From: Rhodospirillum centenum SW
GTDB lineage: Bacteria > Pseudomonadota > Alphaproteobacteria > Azospirillales > Azospirillaceae
Reading direction: 5' to 3'
NCBI RefSeq assembly: GCF_000016185.1
Contig: NC_011420.2
Location: 516,501 to 580,500, forward strand
Length of the DNA: 64,000 bases
The translations under genes and the position numbers were made by a program. Shown piece by piece: positions 26,245 to 38,736 of this stretch (within the stretch, counting starts at the first letter, position 1; each line of letters opens with the position of its first letter). The notes under the pieces were generated by a model, which did not search any database, was not told the DNA's origin, and worked only from the letters and a program-made list of their open reading frames with translations.

Positions 26245-28481
26245 TCATGCCGGCTCTGTCTGGAACTCCAGCACCACCGTCCCCAACGGGGGAAGCGTGA
26301 GCGACAGACTGTACGGCCGTCCGTGCGCCGGCACCTCTTCCGTCCGCACGCCGCCACCGTTGCCGACATTGGAGCCGCCATAGCGCTCCGCGTCGGTGTT
26401 CAGCCGCTCCGCCCACCAGCCTTCAGCCGGGACGCCCAGCCGGTAGCCCTGACGCGGCAGCGGCGTGAAGTTGCAGACGGTCGCCGTCATCCGGCCCGCG
26501 CCGTCCTTGCGCAGGAAGGCCAGCACCGAGGTTTCGCTGTCGTTCGCCTCCAGCCACTCGAAGCCGGCGGGATCGCAGTCCAGCCGGTGCAGCGCCGGCA
26601 GTTCCCGGTACAGGTGGTTCAGGTCGCGGATCAGGCGCTGCACGCCCTCATGGTCGGGCAGGCCCAGCAGAAACCAGTCCAGGCCGCGGTCGTGGCTCCA
26701 CTCCCGCTCCTGGGCGAACTCGCCGCCCATGAACAGCAGCTTCTTGCCGGGGTGGGTCCACATGAAACCGAAATAGGCGCGCAGATTGGCGAATTTCTGC
26801 CAGCGGTCGCCCGGCATCTTGTTCAGCAGGCTGCCCTTGCCGTGGACCACCTCGTCGTGGCTCAGCGGCAGCACGAAGTTCTCCGAGAAGGCGTAGATCA
26901 GCCCGAAGGTCAGGTTGTGGTGGTGCCAGCGTCGGTGGACGGGGTCCTTGCTCATGTAGTTGAGCGTGTCGTGCATCCACCCCATGTTCCACTTGTAGCC
27001 GAAGCCCAGCCCGCCCAGGTAGGTCGGCCGCGACACCGCCGGCCAGGCGGTGGACTCCTCGGCCACCGTGATCGCGCCCGGCTGCTCGCCATAGGCCAGT
27101 TCGTTGGTCCGGCGCAGCAGCTCGATGGCGTCCAGGTTCTCCCGCCCGCCGAAGCGGTTGGGCACCCATTCCCCCGCCTTGCGGCTGTAGTCCAGGTACA
27201 GCATGGAGGCGACGGCATCCATCCGCAGCCCGTCCAGATGATAGCGGTCCAGCCAGAACAGGGCGTTGGCCAGCAGGAAGTTCTGCACCTCGCGCCGGCC
27301 GTAATTGTAGATCAGGGTGTTCCAGTCCTGGTGGAAGCCCTGGCGCGGGTCGGCGTGCTCGTACAGGTGGGTGCCGTCGAACAGGCCCAGCCCGTGCGGG
27401 TCGGTGGGGAAGTGTCCGGGCACCCAGTCCAGCAGGATGCCGATGCCCGCCCGGTGCGCCGCCTCCACGAAATACCGGAAATCCTCCGGCGTGCCGAAGC
27501 GGCTGGTGGGGGCGAACAGCCCGACCGGCTGGTAGCCCCAGGACCCGTCGAAGGGATACTCGGTGACGGGCAGCATCTCGATATGGGTGAAGCCCATCTC
27601 CGCCACATAGGGGATCAGCTCGTCCGCCAGCTCCCGGTAGGTCAGATAGCGGTTCTCCGGTCCCCGCTTCCAGGAGCCCAGATGCACCTCGTAGATGGAC
27701 ATGGGGCTATGCAGGTCCGAGGTGTCGGGACGCCGCTCCAGCCAGTCGCCGTCCGCCCAGGTCCAGGGTGGCGTGCCATGGACGACGGACGCGGTGCGTG
27801 GCGGAGCTTCCGCCTGGAAGGCCATCGGATCGGCCTTCAGCGGGAGCATCGTGCCGTCCGGCCCCTTGATCTCGAACTTGTAGAGGTCGCCGCGCCCGGC
27901 ATGGGGCACGAAGATCTCCCAGATGCCGATGCCGTGGTGCAGCCGCATCGGCAGCCGGCGGCCGTCCCAGTTGCAGAAATCCCCCACGACGGAGACGCGC
28001 CGGGCGTTCGGCGCCCAGACGGCGAAGGCCGTGCCGGCCACGCCGTCGATCTCCGTCGGGTGCGCCCCCAGCCGCTCCCACAGGCGCAGATGTGTTCCCT
28101 CGGCGAACAGGTGACGGTCCAGCTCGCCCAGCCAGGGGCCGAAGCGGTAGGCGTCCTCGAACTCCATCGCTCCGGTGCCGAAGTCGATGCGCAGCCGATA
28201 GGCCCGCTGCGGCCCGTCGAGCGCGGCCAGCCAGAAGCCGTGCGGGTGGACGCGCCGCGCCTCCGCCAGCGTCGTGCCGGTTGCGGCGTCCACCACCTCG
28301 ACCGTGCGGGCGTCGGGGAACAGCCCGCGTACCTGCCAGGTGCCGTCCGGGCCGTCATGCGGGCCCAGCACGCTGAAGGGATCGCCATGGTCGGCATGGA
28401 CCAGGGCATGGATGGCGGCCTCGAACGGGGCATCGACCAGATCGGCCGTGTCCCGGGACGGGCGGTCATGGCGGTCCGGGC

Positions 28482-28485
<4 letters not shown>
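26245..28485 (-). CDS. glgB: GlgB 1,4-alpha-glucan branching enzyme
   Basis: Introduces alpha-1,6 branches into alpha-glucan. 746 residues, typical length. The N-terminal modules include CBM48 (about 130-215, [20 protein letters not shown]). The GH13 barrel has LDWVPGHFP, the nucleophile Asp in [17 protein letters not shown] near 420, the acid/base Glu in [11 protein letters not shown] near 475, and [15 protein letters not shown]. Its ATG overlaps the treS-maltokinase stop by 4 bp, so the two are coupled. It is the last step of the GlgE route in this cluster. Confidence 0.96.
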
Positions 28486-31817
<3,332 letters not shown>

Positions 31818-32117
31818 GCCGGGAGCCGTGGTCTGCGGGCGGGACACTGCCACTGAACAGAAGTGGCGGGGGATAGGTTGCCCGCCACCCCCGTCGCGGC
31901 GCGGGGTTCGTCGGATATCCAACGGCATGTGGGGACGGACGGGCCGGATCGTAACCCTTTCGCGGCCGGCCGCTGCCCTTCGTCGCGCCGGAACCGGGCG
32001 GGACCGGGCCGCAGCCCGCATCGAAGGTCGGGGTTCTGCGCGGCTTGCGGGTCCGCTGCCGCCGGCCTATACGCTTGCTGGTTACCCCCAACGATCCGCA
32101 AGCCCGTCAGGTGCGCG
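31818..32117. promoter_or_regulatory. Divergent intergenic region treS / glycosyltransferase
   Basis: 300 bp between divergent genes, presumably carrying promoters for both. No confident elements and no gene recognised. Confidence 0.35.
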
Positions 32118-33104
32118 ATGCCCCCGTCCAGGTCCCACATCCTGATCAGCGGCGGCGACGCCACCTACTATCCGATGCTGCTGGAGCTGATCGCCTCGGT
32201 CCGGCGCTTCCCGCAGGGACGGGACTGCCCCTTCGGCATCGTGGATGCCGGCCTGACGGCTGACCAGCGCGCCCACCTCGAAGCCATCGGCTGCACCGTG
32301 GTCACGGCGCAATGGCACTACGACTTCCCGGCCGGCCGCATCCGGGACCGCGGCTATCTGCGCGCCAACATCGCCAAGCTGTTCCTGCCGGAGTATTTCC
32401 CCGGCTACGAGGTGCTGGTCTGGATCGACGGCGACGCCTGGGTTCAGGACTGGGAGGCGGTGGACCTCTACATCCGCGCGGCGCGGCGGGGGCGCTTCGG
32501 CATCGTCGCCCAGACGGGCCGCTACCGGCAGGGCGAGCTGACGGTGAAGTGGCTGCTGGGCGGCATCGCCCGGGTGCGCTCCATCCTCTACAAGAACGGC
32601 CGCCGTGCCGGCCTGCCCGCCGATATCCTGCGGCCGCTCGCGGTCAGGGCCACGCTGAACGCCGGGGCCTACGCCCTGCGGGCGGACGCGCCGTACTGGG
32701 CCGCCTTTCAGAGATGGCAGGACCGGGTGATCCACAAGGGGCACATCTTCACCTCCGATCAGCTCGCCATGGCGCTGGCCGTCTATGTCGACGGGCTCCC
32801 GCTGGAGCTGTTGCCGGACTGGTGCAACTACATGGGGCCGTGGCGCTTCGATCCGGCGGCGGACAGGCTGGTGGAGTTCTTCCTGCCGCACCGGCCGCTG
32901 GGCATCGTGCATCTGGCCGGGCTCGACCGGATGCGCCGCGATCCCGCCTGCACGCTGTCCGTCCTGGATCTGGAGGACCGGCCGCACGAGCTGACGCTGC
33001 GCTATCCGGAGTGGGAACGGCGGCAGGCCGCGGTCGCTTCCGTCATCGCGTCCGGGACCGTGGGCGCAACGGCACGCGCTCCGGCCGAACCGGAACCTGT
33101 CTGA
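32118..33104 (+). CDS. Glycosyltransferase-like protein (GT8-type fold suspected)
   Basis: 328 residues. The N-terminus SHILISGGDATYYPMLLELIASVRRF and the DxD-type motif VLVWIDGDAWVQDW near residue 103 fit a nucleotide-sugar transferase of the GT-A/GT8 kind. The glycogenin-like HxxGxxKPW ending is missing, so assignment below the fold is open. Position between treS-maltokinase and the GlgE fusion suggests a link to glucan metabolism, for instance priming, but this is an inference. A longer frame upstream has no ribosome site. Confidence 0.6.
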   Translation: MPPSRSHILISGGDATYYPMLLELIASVRRFPQGRDCPFGIVDAGLTADQRAHLEAIGCTVVTAQWHYDFPAGRIRDRGYLRANIAKLFLPEYFPGYEVLVWIDGDAWVQDWEAVDLYIRAARRGRFGIVAQTGRYRQGELTVKWLLGGIARVRSILYKNGRRAGLPADILRPLAVRATLNAGAYALRADAPYWAAFQRWQDRVIHKGHIFTSDQLAMALAVYVDGLPLELLPDWCNYMGPWRFDPAADRLVEFFLPHRPLGIVHLAGLDRMRRDPACTLSVLDLEDRPHELTLRYPEWERRQAAVASVIASGTVGATARAPAEPEPV

Positions 33105-33131
33105 GGCGGGCCGCGATCACCTGACGGGGGT

Positions 33132-33809
33132 TCAGGGGCCGCCGAAGCGGTAGCGCAGGCCGGCCAGGGCGGACCAGCTCTGAAGATCATTGCCGGCATC
33201 GGTGCGGCCGGGGTCCAGAGCGATATCGCTGAAGCCGGTGTAGCGGCCGTCCGCGAAGAAGGAGAGCTGCTCGCTGAACGGCATCGAAAACCCGACGATG
33301 CCCTGGTAGGAGATGATGTCATCCCGCCCGACCAGGGTCGCCCCGTCCAGCCGCCCGGCGTCCAGCTCCAGCCGCGTCAGGCCCAGGCCGACGCCGACAT
33401 AGGGGGTGACCCAGCCGCTCAGGTCGATATCGAGGAGAGCGTTGGCCATCACGCTCTGCCGGTCCAGCCGGTCGGCGCCGGCGGGCAGGTCGGTCACCGA
33501 GCCGCGGTCGGCGCGGCCGTGCATGTATTCGACTTCCAGCCGCAGCATCTCCATCGGGCGCCAGCCGGCGGCAATGCCGCCGGACAGGGGGCTGCCCAGG
33601 GTCAGGGCGCTTCCCAGATTGAGATCGCTGCTGACCGGCAGGCCGGACGCAGAGCCCAGGCCGCGGTCCCAGCCGGTCGTCGATTTCAGGTAGAAGCCGT
33701 CATCCTGTGGCGTCGTGGACGCAGCGTCCTGCGCCCGGACCGGCTGCGCGGGCAGGGAGGCGAGAAGGAAACCTGCGACGATCCAGACACGCACGGCCCA
33801 GGCACGCAT
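33132..33809 (-). CDS. Outer-membrane beta-barrel protein (Omp25/OmpW-like)
   Basis: 225 residues. The signal peptide ends after about residue 26 (PAQPVRAQ). The mature chain consists of alternating strands with aromatic edges (FYLKSTTGWD, LRLEVEYMHG, VTPYVGVGLGLTRLEL, LSFFADGRYTGF) and a C-terminal LAGLRYRFGG. That pattern is typical of small 8-strand porin-like barrels ending near an aromatic residue. Role unknown. It is convergent with the glycosyltransferase gene, 27 bp apart. Confidence 0.75.
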   Translation of the reverse strand: MRAWAVRVWIVAGFLLASLPAQPVRAQDAASTTPQDDGFYLKSTTGWDRGLGSASGLPVSSDLNLGSALTLGSPLSGGIAAGWRPMEMLRLEVEYMHGRADRGSVTDLPAGADRLDRQSVMANALLDIDLSGWVTPYVGVGLGLTRLELDAGRLDGATLVGRDDIISYQGIVGFSMPFSEQLSFFADGRYTGFSDIALDPGRTDAGNDLQSWSALAGLRYRFGGP

Positions 33810-34139
33810 GGCGCGGACTCCGAATGGCGCTTCCTGTCCAGGGATGCTGTTTCCCGCTGGAGAAACGGGGCGCCCGCCCGTCCGGACCCGTGCCCCGTAT
33901 CGGGCTGGCCGATCATACGGCTACGGTTCCGGCACGACAGGATATAGGGTTTCCTGCGTCGGAACGGAAGACACCCGGAAGGACTGCACCGCCCTGACTT
34001 ATCGGGGGGCGACGCGGACCGCCGTCGGTGGTACGCTGGACCTGTCGGGCAGGACGCGCGCTGCCAGGCCCAGCGATGCCAGGCCCAGCGATGCCAGGCC
34101 CAGCGGCGCCGGACAGCACACCCGCCGGCCCGGGACGGG
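33810..34139. other. Intergenic region with 15 bp triple repeat
   Basis: Lies upstream of the outer-membrane protein gene and downstream of the GlgE fusion stop. It contains GCCAGGCCCAGCGAT three times (34063-34105, the last copy incomplete). No gene seen. Confidence 0.45.
34063..34105. repeat. Tandem repeat, 15 bp x ~2.9
   Basis: GCCAGGCCCAGCGAT at 34063, 34078 and 34093, the third copy ending after 13 bases. It is 35 bp from the stop of the GlgE fusion. Confidence 0.9.
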
Positions 34140-37100
34140 TCAGGACGGCCGGCTGATGCGCCAGAGCGCGGCCGGGTTGTTCCAGGGCTCCAGGGTCAGG
34201 TTCTGCCACTTGCCGTACCAGAACCAGCGCCCGCCGCTGAACAGATCCTCCACCTGCACCGCGGCATCGTCGGGCAGGCCCAGCTCCCACAGCGGCACCT
34301 CGAACGGCACCTGATAGGCGCCCTGGTCGGGGTTCAGGCTGACGGCGCAGAGGATCATCGAGCCGCTGTCGCGCGGGTCCGCCTTGCCGAAGTAGAGAAC
34401 CCCGTCGTGGTGCGCCGTGTAGAAGCGCAGGTTCGTCAGGTGCTGCAAGGCCGGCTCCTTGCGGCGGAGCTGGTTCAGGTGCCGGATGTAGCCGCGGATG
34501 TTCCGGGGATCGTCCCAGTTCCAGGCGCGGATCTCATACTTCTCGCTGTCGAGATACTCCTCCTTGCCCGGCAGCGGCGTGCCCTCGCACAGCTCGAAGC
34601 CGCTGTACATGCCCCAGACGCTGGACAGCATGGTGGCCAGCACGGCCCTGATCCTGAACATCGCCGGGTTGCCGGAATGCAGATAGGGCGGGTTGATGTC
34701 CGGCGTGTTCACGAAGAAGTTCGGACGGTAGTACTCCTTCGCCGGCCCCTGGGTCAGCTCCACCAGATAGTCGGTCAGCTCCTGCTTGTGCCGCCGCCAG
34801 GTGAAGTAGGTGTAGCTCTGCGTGAAGCCCAGCTTTGCCAGCCGCTTCATCATCTTCGGCCGGGTGAAGGCCTCGGCCAGGAAGATCGTATCGGGGTGGC
34901 GGTCCTGCACCTCGCGGATCATCCATTCCCAGAAGGGCAGGGGCTTGGTGTGGGGATTGTCCACCCGGAAGATCTTCACCCCCTGCGCCACCCAGAACAG
35001 CACCACGTCGCGCAGGGCGAACCAGATGTCCGGCAGGGCGTGCCGGTAGAAGTGGACGTTGACGATGTCCTCGTACTTCTTGGGCGGGTTCTCCGCGTAC
35101 CGGATGCTGCCGTCGGGGCGCCAGTCGAACCAGTCCGGATGCTCCTTGATCCAGGGATGGTCCGGGCTGCACTGGATGGCGAAGTCCAGCGCGATCTCCA
35201 GCCCGTGCTCCTTCGCCGCCCGTACCAGCCGGCGGAAGTCGTCCAGCGTGCCCAGCTCGGGGTGGATGGCGTCGTGCCCGCCGGCCTCGGAGCCGATGGC
35301 GTAGGGGCTGCCCGGATCGTCCGGCCCGGCGGTCAGGGAGTTGTTGCGGCCCTTGCGGTTGCTCCGGCCGATCGGGTGGATCGGCGGGAAGTACAGCACG
35401 TCGAATCCCATGTCCCGGACATAGGGCAGCTTGGCGATCACGTCGTCGAAGGTGCCGTGCCGTGCCGGATCGTCCGACATGGAGCGGGGGAACAGCTCGT
35501 ACCAGGAGGAGAAGCGGGCCGCCAGCCGGTCCGCCACCACCTCCAGCGTCTGCGAGTGCGAGCGGTTGGTGCGGGGGCCGAACCGCGCCATGTCCGCGGC
35601 CAGGCTGTCGCCCAGCAGCAGGTCGGCCAGCCGCAGCCTGTCCTGGTCGGGCACGCCGCGCAGGTGCTCCAGATGCGCGGTCAGCGTGGCCTTGCCGCGA
35701 CCCTCGGCCCCCTCCACCGCCTTTTCCAGAATCCCGCGCCCCTCCACCAGTTCCAGCGACACGTCGCGGCCGGCGTCGCGCTTCTTCACGAAGTCGGCGC
35801 GCCAGGTGGCGAACAGGTCGCGCCACGCCTCGATGCGGTATTCGTAGCGGGCGTTGCGGCTCAGCGGGACGCGGCCCGCCCAGCGGTCGTTGTCGATGAA
35901 GACCATGGGCGCTTCGGCCCATGCCGCCTCTCCGGCCACGCGGTACTGAACCACCGCCGCGATCCTGTCGTGCCCGTCGGCGAAGATGTCGGCCCACACC
36001 TCCATGATGTCGCCGACCACGCGCTTGACGGCGAAGCGGCCGCCGTCCACGCAGGGGTAGACGTCCTCCACAGCCACGCGGTCCTCCGCCAGGGCGGCCA
36101 GCCGTGCGAGGCTGGCGCCGGGGTCGGGGGCGATGGCGGGCTTCGCCGGGCGGCCGCGGAAGACGCGCAGCTCCAGCGGCTCCAGCACCACGGGAACGCC
36201 CGGCCGCAGCACGGCCGGAGCCTTCGACGGCGTGACGTCCTCGAAGCTGCCGCCGTCTCCCGCGGCCAGCAGGATCGCCGGGTCCAGGGAACGGGGGCCG
36301 TCCGTCTCCGGGTTCAGCAGCAGCAGCGCACTCTCCCCGCTGGCCGGGTCGCTGCGCAGCAGCGCCACCACGGGATCGTGCGCGCCGGTGATCCGGCGCA
36401 GCGGCCCCTCCCTGTTCAGGGCGGGCACGGACGCCTTCATGGCGTTCACGTCGGCGATGAAGCCCGACAGGTCCAGCCGCGGTTCCGCAGCCTCGGCCTG
36501 CCAGTCCTGCGGCCGCGTCTCTACCACGTTGAGCCGGCGGGTGAAGCCGTACTCGAAGCCGGCCGGCAGCATCACGCCCGAGGATACGGCTGCCGAGAAC
36601 AGGTAGCGCATCTTCGCCAGCGCCGCGAGATGGCGGGGGTCGCCGGTGCCGGTTTCCGCTGCCAGCCGCTCGGTGTCGTGGCTCTCGGGGAAGGCGATCG
36701 TGGGGGCGATGGAGCGGTACAGTTCATACTGCTCCAGGAACCAGTCGGAGCGGAAGTCCCACCATTTCGCGCTGTTGAACAGGTAGTCGAAGCCGGCATC
36801 CGCCAGCGAGGCCACCTGCTCCGGCGTGCAGCCCAGCGTCTCGGCGAAGAAAAGCACCTCGGGATCGGTGCCGCGGGCCGCCTCGATCAGGGCGCGCCAG
36901 ACGCCCGCCGGCACCTGGTAGGCGGCGTCGCAGCGGAAGCCGGCGGCCCCCAGTCCGACCTGGTGCCGCACCCAGTCCGCCCAGTAGCGGATCAGCCCCT
37001 CGCGGGACTCCTGCCGGCTGTAGTCCAGTTCCGCCAGATCGCCCCAGACCGTGACATCCGTCGGGTCCTGCGGGTTGACGGCGCCGGGGCTGCGCAGGGA

Positions 37101-37529
37101 ACCGTCGCGGTTGCGCACGTACCAGTCGGGATGCTGCTCCGCCAGCAGGGCGTCCTTGGCCGTGTGGTTCACCACCAGATCCAGCATGACCGTCAGCCCG
37201 TGCCGGCGGGCCTCGGCGAAGAAGTCCCGCAGCAGCGTGTCCGTGTCGGCATCCGTGTCGCCGCGGAACAGCTCGTTCAGCCGGTAAGGGTCCTTCACGG
37301 CGTACAGGCTGCCGGAGAAGCCGGGATAGTGGACGGGGTTCAGGAAAACCCAGTCGAACCCCATCGCGGCGATCCGGGGCAGGTGGCGTTTCCAGTCCTC
37401 CACCGTTCCCGCCAGCAGGGGGAACAGGTTGTAGATGCGGGGACCGGCGCCGGCGGGGCGTGTCGTCGTCGCCGGAGTCGGGCGGGCGTTGCCGGGGGAT
37501 TCCCGGCGGGTCTGGGCGGTCAGGGACAT
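34140..37529 (-). CDS. glgE: GH13 alpha-amylase-GlgE maltosyltransferase fusion
   Basis: 1129 residues, about 1.7 times a stand-alone GlgE (~660). The N-terminal GH13 amylase-like half (about 25-440) keeps all catalytic acids: Asp in FRCDAAYQVP, Glu in LFFAETLGC, Asp in FPESHDTERL. The C-terminal half (about 470-1129) is GlgE. It has the N-domain, FRVDNPHTKPLPFWEWM (nucleophile Asp), IFLAEAFTRPKMM (acid Glu) and SGFELCEG. GlgE transfers maltose from maltose-1-phosphate onto alpha-1,4-glucan; the amylase half may supply or trim acceptor chains. ATG 37529 has AGAGG 8 nt upstream; upstream reading to 38648 is antisense to ppk2 and false. Confidence 0.92.
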   Translation of the reverse strand: MSLTAQTRRESPGNARPTPATTTRPAGAGPRIYNLFPLLAGTVEDWKRHLPRIAAMGFDWVFLNPVHYPGFSGSLYAVKDPYRLNELFRGDTDADTDTLLRDFFAEARRHGLTVMLDLVVNHTAKDALLAEQHPDWYVRNRDGSLRSPGAVNPQDPTDVTVWGDLAELDYSRQESREGLIRYWADWVRHQVGLGAAGFRCDAAYQVPAGVWRALIEAARGTDPEVLFFAETLGCTPEQVASLADAGFDYLFNSAKWWDFRSDWFLEQYELYRSIAPTIAFPESHDTERLAAETGTGDPRHLAALAKMRYLFSAAVSSGVMLPAGFEYGFTRRLNVVETRPQDWQAEAAEPRLDLSGFIADVNAMKASVPALNREGPLRRITGAHDPVVALLRSDPASGESALLLLNPETDGPRSLDPAILLAAGDGGSFEDVTPSKAPAVLRPGVPVVLEPLELRVFRGRPAKPAIAPDPGASLARLAALAEDRVAVEDVYPCVDGGRFAVKRVVGDIMEVWADIFADGHDRIAAVVQYRVAGEAAWAEAPMVFIDNDRWAGRVPLSRNARYEYRIEAWRDLFATWRADFVKKRDAGRDVSLELVEGRGILEKAVEGAEGRGKATLTAHLEHLRGVPDQDRLRLADLLLGDSLAADMARFGPRTNRSHSQTLEVVADRLAARFSSWYELFPRSMSDDPARHGTFDDVIAKLPYVRDMGFDVLYFPPIHPIGRSNRKGRNNSLTAGPDDPGSPYAIGSEAGGHDAIHPELGTLDDFRRLVRAAKEHGLEIALDFAIQCSPDHPWIKEHPDWFDWRPDGSIRYAENPPKKYEDIVNVHFYRHALPDIWFALRDVVLFWVAQGVKIFRVDNPHTKPLPFWEWMIREVQDRHPDTIFLAEAFTRPKMMKRLAKLGFTQSYTYFTWRRHKQELTDYLVELTQGPAKEYYRPNFFVNTPDINPPYLHSGNPAMFRIRAVLATMLSSVWGMYSGFELCEGTPLPGKEEYLDSEKYEIRAWNWDDPRNIRGYIRHLNQLRRKEPALQHLTNLRFYTAHHDGVLYFGKADPRDSGSMILCAVSLNPDQGAYQVPFEVPLWELGLPDDAAVQVEDLFSGGRWFWYGKWQNLTLEPWNNPAALWRISRPS

Positions 37530-37796
37530 GGCGGCGACCTCTGCTCCGGCTGGCGGGCGTAGGGGGACGTCGCAGGCAAGACGTCGGGCGGTGTGGCTGG
37601 CGCCGGACGGGCGCCGCGGTCCGGGCAGGGACCGCCTCACCGGGAAAACCCGCCAGGGGCGGGGCGGTTCCCGCGACCGCTGGCCGCATGACGAACCCGG
37701 CCGGCTGGATCCGGCTGGGCGGAACCGCTGGATTGCCGGCGCCGGCGGCGTCAGACTGGCCGGGGGCGGAGGAATGTCGGGAACGACAGGAAGGAA
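37530..37796. promoter_or_regulatory. Divergent promoter region glgE fusion / ppk2
   Basis: About 270 bp between the two divergent starts, so it should hold both promoters. No clear -35/-10 or operator could be picked by eye. Confidence 0.35.
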
Positions 37797-38609
37797 ATGC
37801 GGATGGCTCTGGAGATACCTGACCGGTTCCGTCTCGACCGGCTGCCCGAACGGCAGCCCCGTTTTGCCGACAAGGCTGACTATGAGAAGACCCAGAAGGC
37901 CCTGCAGGAGCGGATGGCCCGGATTCAGTTCTCCTACTTCTGGCAGGGGCTGCGTGCCGTCATCGTCTTCGAGGGCTGGGACGCGGCGGGCAAGGGCGGT
38001 GCGATCCGCCGGATGACGGCGGAACTGGACCCGCGCGGGTTCCATGTCTGGCCCATTTCGGCCCCGACGGCCGACGAGCAGGGCCGGCACTATCTCTGGC
38101 GGTTCTGGCAGCGCCTGCCCACGCCGGGCAGCGTCGCCATCTTCGACCGCTCCTGGTACGGCCGTGTGCTGGTCGAGCGGGTGGAGGGGCTGGCGAAGCG
38201 GGAGGACTGGACCCGCGCCTACGACGAGATCAACGCCTTCGAGAAGATGCTGACGGACGACGGCATCCGCGTGATCAAGCTGTTCCTCAGCATCAGCCCG
38301 GAGGAGCAGGGCAAGCGTCTGCGCGAGCGGCTGGAGAAGCCGTGGAAGCGCTGGAAGCTGACGCCGGACGACCTGCGCGCCCGCGCGCGCTGGGACGAAT
38401 ATGTGGCGGCGGCGCAGGAGATGTTCGTCCGCACCTCCACCCCGGCGGCCCCCTGGACCCTGATCCCGGCGAATTCCAAATGGTGCGCCCGCATCGACAT
38501 CCTGCGCACCGTGGCGGACGCGCTGGCCGAAGGGGTTCCCATTGATCCGCCGCCGCTGGACCCGGCCTTCGCCCGGCTCGCGGAAGAGGCGCTGGGCGAC
38601 AAGGGATGA
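37797..38609 (+). CDS. ppk2: Polyphosphate kinase 2
   Basis: Phosphotransferase linking polyphosphate with nucleoside di/monophosphates. 270 residues, one-domain PPK2. Walker A GWDAAGKGG near 62, Walker B FDRSWYGRVLVERV near 116, lid region KRLRERLEKPWKRWKL near 165. Start ATG 37797 or ATG 37803 (AAGGA lies 7 nt before the latter); they differ by two residues. It is divergent from the GlgE fusion and ends before a bidirectional terminator. Confidence 0.93.
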   Translation: MRMALEIPDRFRLDRLPERQPRFADKADYEKTQKALQERMARIQFSYFWQGLRAVIVFEGWDAAGKGGAIRRMTAELDPRGFHVWPISAPTADEQGRHYLWRFWQRLPTPGSVAIFDRSWYGRVLVERVEGLAKREDWTRAYDEINAFEKMLTDDGIRVIKLFLSISPEEQGKRLRERLEKPWKRWKLTPDDLRARARWDEYVAAAQEMFVRTSTPAAPWTLIPANSKWCARIDILRTVADALAEGVPIDPPPLDPAFARLAEEALGDKG

Positions 38610-38650
38610 CGGTCCGCCGGCCGGATGCCTCCGGCGGGTCCCCGACATGG

Positions 38651-38687
38651 AACCGCCGCCACGGACAGTCTGTCCGGGCGGCGGTTT
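38651..38687. terminator. Bidirectional hairpin terminator between ppk2 and the 38737 gene
   Basis: Outer stem AACCGCCGCC / GGCGGCGGTT and inner stem CGGACA / TGTCCG form one long hairpin with a single bulged A. It ends in TTT on plus. It lies between convergent genes. Confidence 0.75.
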
Positions 38688-38736
38688 CCGATGGCGGTTT
38701 CCGGTCGGAAGGGGCGGGCGGCTGCCGCCCCTTGGG

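Noticed and set aside
34407-37562. 1051-residue plus-strand ORF opposite the GlgE fusion
   Set aside because: Same shadow effect; no domains, and the opposite strand shows complete catalytic motifs.
37530-38648. Upstream extension of the GlgE fusion across ppk2
   Set aside because: The added ~370 residues are Arg/Gly-rich and antisense to ppk2; ATG 37529 has a ribosome site.
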